64,000 nucleotides of DNA from Chitinophaga sp. SYP-B3965 (GTDB taxonomy: Bacteria > Bacteroidota > Bacteroidia > Chitinophagales > Chitinophagaceae): the NCBI RefSeq assembly GCF_009647655.1, contig NZ_WJFD01000001.1, positions 2,790,001 through 2,854,000 on the forward strand. The letters run 5' to 3'. A program made the translations under genes and the position numbers. Position 1 is the first letter of the stretch. Each line of letters opens with the position of its first letter. Positions 46,903 to 53,599 of this stretch are shown piece by piece. The notes beneath the pieces are model-generated. The model made no database searches. It was not told the origin of the DNA and worked only from the letters and a program-made list of their open reading frames with translations.

Positions 46903-47958
46903 TTATACAGAAAACGCAGCCACGATGATCACAAAGAAAAGCATGATGATGATCGCTCCTATGAAATAACTTATCAGGATCAGGAGCGACTTCAGGATCG
47001 CTTTCCAGATAGAACCACCGTAGAACTGCCTGAGTGCAATAATAAAGTAAATATAAACGATCAGGAACATCCAGGCATAGATGTTATCATAATGCAACAG
47101 CAGGTTCAGCAACATCGCTACGAGCGACAACAGGAAAATGAATGTATGAATGTGGATAGAAAAGATCGCATGTTCTGAATAAAACATTTTCCTCCGGAAG
47201 TAGGCCCATTTGAGCAGTAAAGCAAAGAAGGGCAATAAGATGAACATGACCTTCGGGAAGTTATGCGTCAGTGATTCACTGAGGGCCTTTTGCTGCGCAA
47301 CAGCATCGTACTTCATTTTTATGCTGTGCTTCATTAAATAGCGTTTCACAAAACCATCCCTTTCCGGCTCAGGTAAAGCTTTTTGCAGGGAATCATAACG
47401 AGCAAGCCCTGTTTCTACCGGGGTCTCTGAATTTGCAAAAAAGATGCTGGTCAGCTCTAAATTTTTCAATTCCTCTTTTAAACTTTCGATCCGCTCCAGG
47501 TTCTCTTTCAAATGAAGTGAATCCTTTGCGCCCATAGCAATGGAATCCAATAAAACAGCCTTCCTCTCTTCCAGCTTTTTGGCTGTTTTCCCTAAGGAGG
47601 CATCTAGTTTTTTCGCACTGTCTATTTTGTCTTTATCATCAGCATGATTAACGATGCCAAAAACAAGGAAGAAAACAAAAGAGGTAAATACATACAGGCG
47701 GATGGGATTTACATAATCCATCCGGTGCCCGTCCGTATACTTTTTGGTGAGCAGTCCCGGCCTGGTGAACAGGTATTTGAACGTAAGCAGGAACTTGGAA
47801 TCGTAATGGGTGATGTCCTGGAAAAAATGCCCGATCAGGTGGCCGAAGGATTCCTTCGTTTCCACATTCTCCTGTCCGCAATGGGAACAGAAACGATCCG
47901 GTACCTCAGTACCGCAGTTAAGGCAGGTCTTATCTTTTCTTAAATGTTGTGTTTTCAC
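46903..47958 (-). CDS. DUF3667-family membrane protein
   Basis: 351 residues. N-terminal Cys4 motif (CLNCGTEVPDRFCSHCGQ), then the family segment HFFQDITHYDSKFLLTFKYLF, about five membrane helices in two groups (85-105, and 220-345), separated by a helical, Lys/Glu-rich loop. The family is frequent in Bacteroidota and uncharacterised. It is first of four co-oriented genes ending in the lipoprotein. Confidence 0.87.
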   Translation of the reverse strand: MKTQHLRKDKTCLNCGTEVPDRFCSHCGQENVETKESFGHLIGHFFQDITHYDSKFLLTFKYLFTRPGLLTKKYTDGHRMDYVNPIRLYVFTSFVFFLVFGIVNHADDKDKIDSAKKLDASLGKTAKKLEERKAVLLDSIAMGAKDSLHLKENLERIESLKEELKNLELTSIFFANSETPVETGLARYDSLQKALPEPERDGFVKRYLMKHSIKMKYDAVAQQKALSESLTHNFPKVMFILLPFFALLLKWAYFRRKMFYSEHAIFSIHIHTFIFLLSLVAMLLNLLLHYDNIYAWMFLIVYIYFIIALRQFYGGSIWKAILKSLLILISYFIGAIIIMLFFVIIVAAFSV

Positions 47959-48034
47959 GATTTAGGTTAAGCAGATTTAGGATGGCTAAAGATAGCGGAT
48001 TTATAAATTATATTCCCGGGATATACGTTTTGTT

Positions 48035-48042
48035 TATTTTTG
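48035..48042 (+). promoter_or_regulatory. -7 element before the YD-repeat protein gene
   Basis: TATTTTTG, 30 bases before the ATG at 48073. A -33 box is not obvious. Confidence 0.35.
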
Positions 48043-48072
48043 TGCGTTCCTAATCGGGAGCATCCGTAATTT

Positions 48073-48912
48073 ATGGGCATATTAAGAACAATCATATCCG
48101 CCGCCAGCCTGTTGCTGGTTGTTAGCACTACTGAGGCACAGTATTATTACCAGGACGTACATAATACACAGCAAACAGTGGCTACAATGGCCTTATTCAA
48201 GAATAACAAGGTGAGTTTCCAGCATGTCAGGACCCTGGATGCCAACCAGGAAGAAGACCGCGACTTTATCTGTATCCGGGGCATGAACCCCACTTACCGG
48301 CAAATGCGGGCATTGACCCAAAGCAGCGTGAACGGCCGTTCCGTATTGATTTCCACCTTTAATACCGCAGGCAGGCTCATCAAAACGGTAGACAGTGTAG
48401 AGAATAACATCAATACGATGCAGTACGAATACACGCCGGACGGGCGCCTGGAAGAGATCAAGGCCGGTTCCCGCGGAACGGAGGATAAATTCAAAATGAC
48501 GGAAAACCGCCGGTATATATATGATACCCGGGGCCGCCTGCAAGAAATGATCCTCAAAAAAGGGGGATTGGATTCCACGATCGTAAAGTTCACTACAGAC
48601 AGTGCCGGAAGAGTGATCCAGGAAGCACAACCCGGCCGCCAAAGGGTATATTATAACTACGACAGCCAGGGCCGTTTAACAGATGTGCTCCGCTTCCACC
48701 CTGTCCGTAAAAAGATGCTGCCGGATTATAGTTTTGAATATGATGCCAATGGCAAAGTAGCGCAAATGACGGTGGTAAATATAGAGAGTGGCGACTACCT
48801 GATCTGGAAATACAGCTATGATGCAAAAGGATTACCGCAGGCGGAAGAGTGCGCTGGTAAAGAGAAAACGACATTAGGTTTGATCCGTTATACGTATGAA
48901 TATTTTCAATAA
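48073..48912 (+). CDS. Secreted protein with YD-like repeats
   Basis: 279 residues with a signal peptide (1-23, ending TTEAQ). Four imperfect repeats of the RHS/YD type follow: YEYTPDGRLEEI, YIYDTRGRLQEM, YNYDSQGRLTDV and FEYDANGKVAQM. Such repeats form beta-strands in surface proteins, but here they are few and no toxin domain follows. Function unknown. It is followed by tRNA genes. Confidence 0.82.
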   Translation: MGILRTIISAASLLLVVSTTEAQYYYQDVHNTQQTVATMALFKNNKVSFQHVRTLDANQEEDRDFICIRGMNPTYRQMRALTQSSVNGRSVLISTFNTAGRLIKTVDSVENNINTMQYEYTPDGRLEEIKAGSRGTEDKFKMTENRRYIYDTRGRLQEMILKKGGLDSTIVKFTTDSAGRVIQEAQPGRQRVYYNYDSQGRLTDVLRFHPVRKKMLPDYSFEYDANGKVAQMTVVNIESGDYLIWKYSYDAKGLPQAEECAGKEKTTLGLIRYTYEYFQ

Positions 48913-48923
48913 GCAAAAAAATA

Positions 48924-48954
48924 CTTGGCAGAATTAAAACTATTCCTATCTTTG
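48924..48954 (+). promoter_or_regulatory. Promoter of tRNA-Gly
   Basis: CTTGG at 48924-48928 and TATCTTTG at 48947-48954, spacing 18-19. The tRNA begins 32 bases later. Confidence 0.65.
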
Positions 48955-48985
48955 CAATCCCAACAAAAAAAGTTCTTATTCATAA

Positions 48986-49061
<76 letters not shown>

Positions 49062-49068
49062 TACAAGC

Positions 49069-49102
49069 ATTCCAAACTGTACTTTACAGTTTGGAATTTT
49101 TG
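49069..49102 (+). terminator. Terminator between the two tRNA genes
   Basis: ATTCCAAACTGT and ACAGTTTGGAAT (12 pairs, five-base loop), then a T run. tRNA-Leu probably has its own promoter; TACATTTA at 49125 is a weak match. Confidence 0.75.
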
Positions 49103-49144
49103 TTTAAAGTTCTTTGTGAATGTTTACATTTACAAGGCAGGTAC

Positions 49145-49230
49145 ACCCGGGTGGTGGAATTGGTAGACACGCCGGACTTAAAATCCTGTTCGCAGCAATG
49201 CGAGTGACGGTTCGACTCCGTTCCCGGGTA
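49145..49230 (+). tRNA. tRNA-Leu(UAA)
   Basis: Acceptor ACCCGGG pairs with CCCGGGT, discriminator A. Anticodon loop CTTAAAA gives UAA. The long variable arm marks a class II tRNA. CCA is not encoded (CAA follows). 86 nt. The 3' end is the probable attachment site of the downstream island. Confidence 0.96.
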
Positions 49231-49233
49231 CAA
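49222..49233 (+). other. Putative left attachment core (tRNA-Leu 3' end)
   Basis: TCCCGGGTACAA at the tRNA-Leu 3' end recurs exactly at 57001-57012. The repeat may be the crossover core of an island integration. Confidence 0.4.
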
Positions 49234-49240
49234 TGTGATA

Positions 49241-49286
49241 CAAATAAGCCTCTAACATCTTGAATGTTAGAGGCTTATTTGCTTTT
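49241..49286 (+). terminator. Long terminator hairpin after tRNA-Leu
   Basis: CAAATAAGCCTCTAACAT pairs with ATGTTAGAGGCTTATTTG (18 perfect pairs, five-base loop), followed by CTTTTCT. Confidence 0.8.
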
Positions 49287-49357
49287 CTACATGGCACACG
49301 AATGCGCATCGCAATTTATAAATACTTGCAACGCGCTTTAAATTAGACAATTAAGAA

Positions 49358-49531
49358 CTACTGTTGGTTCGACTCCCCTCCTGGTATATTTTCCTCTATA
49401 TCTTTATCATCTTCCATTACAATCTCAACCATTATCTGTGCTACGAGATCAAGAAACGAGCGTTCATGTTCAGTTAATTCTGTATTATTGTCATTATCCA
49501 TTTTAGCTTTATCAACATCTTTTTGATTCAT
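49358..49531 (-). CDS. Small acidic hypothetical protein reading into a tRNA-end-like sequence
   Basis: 57 residues from MNQKDVDKAK at 49531; a longer frame to 49579 is possible. The body is acidic and helical (ELTEHERSFLDLVAQIMVEI). Its last codons (GGESNQQ) are encoded by the complement of a sequence resembling a tRNA 3' end (49365-49386). From memory, similar small ORFs lie at tRNA-integrated elements in Bacteroidota. Function unknown. The composition (many Asp, Glu) supports a real gene over a shadow. Confidence 0.5.
   Translation of the reverse strand: MNQKDVDKAKMDNDNNTELTEHERSFLDLVAQIMVEIVMEDDKDIEENIPGGESNQQ
49365..49386 (+). other. tRNA 3'-end-like sequence
   Basis: GGTTCGACTCCCCTCCTGGTA resembles the T-arm and acceptor end of tRNA-Leu (GGTTCGACTCC shared, then diverged). 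It could be a decayed attachment site. Confidence 0.35.
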
Positions 49532-49646
49532 AACTATGAGCAATAGATTAAATAGAATCAAGTTAATTGAAGACAGCAAAAAATGTGTGAAATGAACATT
49601 ATTAAATTATGATTTCAACGCTGCTCTATTAAAAAAAAATGTAATT

Positions 49647-50255
49647 ATGGATAGTGGCTATTACCAAAAGCTTCGAGTACTTTGGCATGAATTGGGTCAT
49701 TTTTTTGCCAATCAATATAATCAGCAACATTACCAAGGTGAAGGGACAGAAGAGCTTGTAATTGTACGAAAAGATGTCGGCAACCAGCGTTTCGATTATG
49801 AAGGAGCGACAAAGCTAAGGAATTATGTTCGAGAGGACGTACTTCGCCACCCAGCAGCAATTATTGCCAGTTCGGCCTATGGACCCTACTTGCAATGCAT
49901 CATATACGGACAGGAATTAAAAAGTTGTTTAGAAGCAAGGCATACCGGTGCCCATGGTTCTGCCGATTATGAACAGATAAACAGTGCAATTTTGGCAGCC
50001 ACAGGTCATTTAGCAGCTCGTGAACCGATTTTCGCCGCCCTTGAACAACATTTTGCACGTATCAAACAGAAGCCGGAATTTTCCCAATTATCAAAAGTAG
50101 ATATCGATGATTTGGTTCAAAGTGACGCCGACGATTTTAAAGTACCGTTGGAAGAATTGCACCATCGGTTCGATTTTTTCTTTCCCTTGCACGACTCGTA
50201 TTATCGAGAACTAGTATCAACCCTTGAAACGATACTGAAACCCTGGCTGCGCTAG
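49647..50255 (+). CDS. Putative zincin-like metalloprotein in the island
   Basis: 202 residues. The N-terminal HExxH motif in VLWHELGHFFANQY (13-17) is the zinc-binding helix of metallopeptidases, with a possible third ligand later (YEQ or DDLVQ). The GPYLQCIIYGQELKSCLEARHTGAHGSADYEQI segment resembles a small M41-like domain, judged from memory only. It has no signal peptide, so it is cytoplasmic. No partner gene is adjacent; a broken radC follows. Activity is unproven. Confidence 0.6.
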   Translation: MDSGYYQKLRVLWHELGHFFANQYNQQHYQGEGTEELVIVRKDVGNQRFDYEGATKLRNYVREDVLRHPAAIIASSAYGPYLQCIIYGQELKSCLEARHTGAHGSADYEQINSAILAATGHLAAREPIFAALEQHFARIKQKPEFSQLSKVDIDDLVQSDADDFKVPLEELHHRFDFFFPLHDSYYRELVSTLETILKPWLR

Positions 50256-50302
50256 GCATTAAAGGTGATATTTCCTAAGAACACTATGTTTAAAAGCTTT
50301 GA

Positions 50303-50709
50303 GATCATAACAAGTTTCATTTTGTTGAGCATTTCAAATTGGTTCCGCTTAACCATAGTAATCAAGTTCTGGGAATTGTACTGGTTGTAACAGGTGGCTT
50401 GAGCAACTGTTCGGTGGACGCCAGGCTAATTTTTTTTGTCACGGCATTAAAAGCATCAGCAACGCGCATTATTCTGGTGCAAAATCATCCCTCAAACAAC
50501 CTGCCGCCCAGCAATAGCGATATCAACATAACCTTAAAACTCACCGTAAACTACTGGACATTTAGGTATTGGATCACCTCATCACTACTTCCGAAAGATA
50601 TTATATCTATGACCTATATAAACATAGTAATACTAACGTCATTAGTATTCACAGGACCGTTGATGAAAACTTCGAATTAGATAATAGTATATTATTGCCG
50701 AGGGGCTAA
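50303..50709 (+). pseudogene. radC: Broken RadC/JAB-domain gene
   Basis: Frame 2 gives VEHFKLVPLNHSNQVLG, ARLIFFVTALKASATRIILV then QNHPSNNLPPSNSD, the RadC JAMM region. A frameshift near 50540 and an in-frame TAG break it, and the other frame continues KLLDI, stop, VLDHLITTSERYY. The 5' half (HhH part) is missing, and the first metal His of HNHPSG is Gln here, so the zinc site is lost. RadC genes are common cargo of Bacteroidota conjugative elements. The rest of the stretch to 50940 holds only a GGTAAC/GTTACC inverted repeat (50799-50828). Confidence 0.75.
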
Positions 50710-50940
50710 AAAAACCGTAAGCAAAACTAAATCTGGTTTATTTGTAAATGATTAACAATAAAGTTTACAACAGTCCAATGTCTAATGATCTATTATAGGT
50801 AACTTGCTATTGTCAGTATGTTGTTACCACCTGTTAAGGCAATGACATTTTTCAATATAAAATGAATTGCACCGTGGCTATTTTTGCTCTGTTTAAAAGG
50901 TTACTTCTCACACCGCTCGTATCCCTATAAACTAAAATAT

Positions 50941-53556
50941 ATGCTTTCAGAAATTGTTGATTGGGTAGAACAAAAGCCACATTCCTGGCAAATAGCTATA
51001 GACAGGCTCATACGAAAAAATAACTTATCGAGGGTTGATCTAGATGAAATAAAAAATGTATGTAAAACTGAAAATGGGCTGCAGAACACTTCATATACCT
51101 CTGTAAATTTTGTCGCATTACGGGCATATATTTCAGGATCTTCCAGCAATTCCAACATTTCACTTACCAAAATTCATGGCATACAAAATATTAACGCGCT
51201 TTCCGGAACTGCTAGTTTAGAGTTTCTCAACAGCGGGTTAACGGTTGTGTATGGAGATAATGGCTCCGGAAAGTCAAGCTATACATCAATACTTAAACAC
51301 GTTTGTAACACCAGGGGGCATAAGCCATTAATAAGCCATAATCTATACAATGCCACAAGTTTTTCTGTAAGTAAACAAGCGCAAGTTGACTATTCGGAAA
51401 ACGGTGGCCCCTCCCGAACTATATCTCTATCAAACGGTGTAGTAAGTGATGGGGTATTAAAAAAGATTGATGTATTCGATTCTTTTAGTGCGCAGCACTA
51501 TATAGACGGGGAAGATGAGATTGCATTCATACCCAAGGGCTTAGCCCTAATTGAAAAGTTTGCATTGTGCCTAAAAACCATTGATACAGAGCTTGAAGCG
51601 GAAAAGGCTTTGTTAGATGCTGCCAAATTCGACTTTACTCTCTTACAGCTTGACGATGACAGCAATGCCAAACGATTTCTTAATGGATTAAATCTTTCAA
51701 CTACTCGAGCGCAACTGTGGGCGGCTTGTTATTGGGATGCTGCAAAAGATAACAGAATCAGTGAGATTGCTACTTTGATTGCAGCGTTGAAAGCAACTGA
51801 TCCGCTAAAGACCATTGCCAATAACCAAGTAAAGATAAATCGGCTAAAACTTTTTAGGGATAAATTCAATTCACTTGAAACCAACCTGGTGTCGTCTGAA
51901 GCAACAGCACATATCGATACGATCCTAAACGATTACGCAGCTGCTGCTGATGCATTAAGGATAAGTTCAGAGAGTGCATTTTCCGGTTTGCCGTTGAATA
52001 ATGTTGGAGGAGATACTTGGAAACAACTATGGGAAAGTGCCCGTAGGTTTTACAATGAAAGTAGAAACGCAGAGATTTTCCCCGAAACGAACATGGACAG
52101 TAATTGCCCGCTATGCCTCCAAACATTGAGTGCCGAAGCGAAAAGCAAGTTTCAATCGTTTGAAGAATTTATTAAACACGATACCCAAAAAATATTTAAT
52201 AGTGCAGCGAAAATATATGGTGAAAAAATTCAAACACTTGTAAATCTAGATTTTGATTTTGCTGTTTTTGAACCAACTATAGTTGAACTGGAGGTATATG
52301 AATCCGACTTTAGAAGCAAAAATGAAACGTACATTGCAGAACTTAAAGCTGCCAGGGAAGTTCACTTAGCGAATATGCGCGAAAAAGTTACAACAGCAAA
52401 CCCGTTGACAGAGTTGACAGAAAACTCAAAAGAATATATAGACAGCATAATAGCAAACCTTGAAAGCGAAAGCATACGCTTACAAACACTATCTATTGCA
52501 GATGAATTGGAGCCATTGGAAAAGGAAATTAAGGAGTTGAATAACGCAAAGCAACTCCATGCATACTATTCACGAATAGGAAAAGAACTTTTCCGATTAA
52601 AAAAATCAAAACTACTTGCAACATGTAAAAGCCAATGTAATACCAGAGCGTCAACAACACTTAGTAATGAGCTTGCTTCCATTTATGTAACCCAAAACCT
52701 TCAAATTAAGTTTCAGGAAGAACTTACCAAATTGGGATTTAAAAATATTAAGGTTGAGGCTGATACACGTGGTGAAAGAGGAAAACAATACCATTATTTA
52801 AAGCTAAACGAACCACATGCCGGTAACATACCACTTAAAGAGATCCTTAGCGAAGGTGAACATAGATGTATAGCGCTAGCAACATTTTTATCTGAACTAA
52901 CATTATCTGACCATTTGAGCGCAATAATTTTTGATGACCCGGTCTGTTCCCTAGATCATAAATGGAGAAATAAGATTGCACACCGAATAGTTGAAGAATC
53001 AAAAATCAGGCAAGTCATCGTATTTACACATGATATTTCCTTCTTACTTATGCTCCAGGAACACTGTGATAGAGCAGGACTTAATAAAGAAATAAAAAGT
53101 CTTACCAGGAAAATTCAGGAAACGGGTATCGTTGCCAGCAATCCTCCATGGGATGCTTTACCTGTGAAAACTAGAATTAGCATCTTGAAAACCGATCATG
53201 TAAAAGTTGATCAGATTGAAAAGAATAGTACAGAAGAAGAATATAAAGCGGCCATACTGCCGCTCTATGGTAAACTGAGGGAAACCTGGGAACGGGCAAT
53301 AGAAGAAGTAGTATTACATGAGGTAATAAAGAGGTTTGGACGTGAAATACAAACCAAAAGGCTTGCAAAGGTGATTGACCTAACACAAGATGATTACGAT
53401 TTAATAGATCTTAATATGTCAAAATGCTCAACTTATTTTTTAGGACATGATAGCGCTGGTGCTTTAAATGAACAGATTCCAGACGCTGCAGAATTTTTAG
53501 CAGATGCAAAGATCCTGGAAGAATTTGTGAAGACTATTAGAACCAGAAGGAATTAA
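50941..53556 (+). CDS. AAA_13-type ATPase related to PrrC/RloC
   Basis: 871 residues from the ATG at 50941; a TTG start at 50884 would add 19. ABC/SMC-like ATPase: Walker A GDNGSGKS (105-112), a CPLC zinc-hook-like pair (389-392) at the centre of long coiled coils, signature LSEGEHR (636-642), Walker B IIFDD (662-666), D-loop SLDH and switch H697. The C-terminus carries R785, E789 and H836 (R-x3-E, then GHD), which resembles the PrrC/RloC anticodon-nuclease triad, although the spacing to His is longer. It may be an effector or DNA sensor in phage defence. It heads a two-gene operon with the HD/GHKL protein. Confidence 0.75.
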   Translation: MLSEIVDWVEQKPHSWQIAIDRLIRKNNLSRVDLDEIKNVCKTENGLQNTSYTSVNFVALRAYISGSSSNSNISLTKIHGIQNINALSGTASLEFLNSGLTVVYGDNGSGKSSYTSILKHVCNTRGHKPLISHNLYNATSFSVSKQAQVDYSENGGPSRTISLSNGVVSDGVLKKIDVFDSFSAQHYIDGEDEIAFIPKGLALIEKFALCLKTIDTELEAEKALLDAAKFDFTLLQLDDDSNAKRFLNGLNLSTTRAQLWAACYWDAAKDNRISEIATLIAALKATDPLKTIANNQVKINRLKLFRDKFNSLETNLVSSEATAHIDTILNDYAAAADALRISSESAFSGLPLNNVGGDTWKQLWESARRFYNESRNAEIFPETNMDSNCPLCLQTLSAEAKSKFQSFEEFIKHDTQKIFNSAAKIYGEKIQTLVNLDFDFAVFEPTIVELEVYESDFRSKNETYIAELKAAREVHLANMREKVTTANPLTELTENSKEYIDSIIANLESESIRLQTLSIADELEPLEKEIKELNNAKQLHAYYSRIGKELFRLKKSKLLATCKSQCNTRASTTLSNELASIYVTQNLQIKFQEELTKLGFKNIKVEADTRGERGKQYHYLKLNEPHAGNIPLKEILSEGEHRCIALATFLSELTLSDHLSAIIFDDPVCSLDHKWRNKIAHRIVEESKIRQVIVFTHDISFLLMLQEHCDRAGLNKEIKSLTRKIQETGIVASNPPWDALPVKTRISILKTDHVKVDQIEKNSTEEEYKAAILPLYGKLRETWERAIEEVVLHEVIKRFGREIQTKRLAKVIDLTQDDYDLIDLNMSKCSTYFLGHDSAGALNEQIPDAAEFLADAKILEEFVKTIRTRRN

Positions 53557-53599
53557 CAAGTTATGAAATTGATTATTAACAATAAGCTTTAGAAATTAA

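Noticed and set aside
50884..50940. TTG start adding 19 residues to the AAA_13 ATPase
   Set aside because: The added residues are unlike the family and an ATG follows at 50941.
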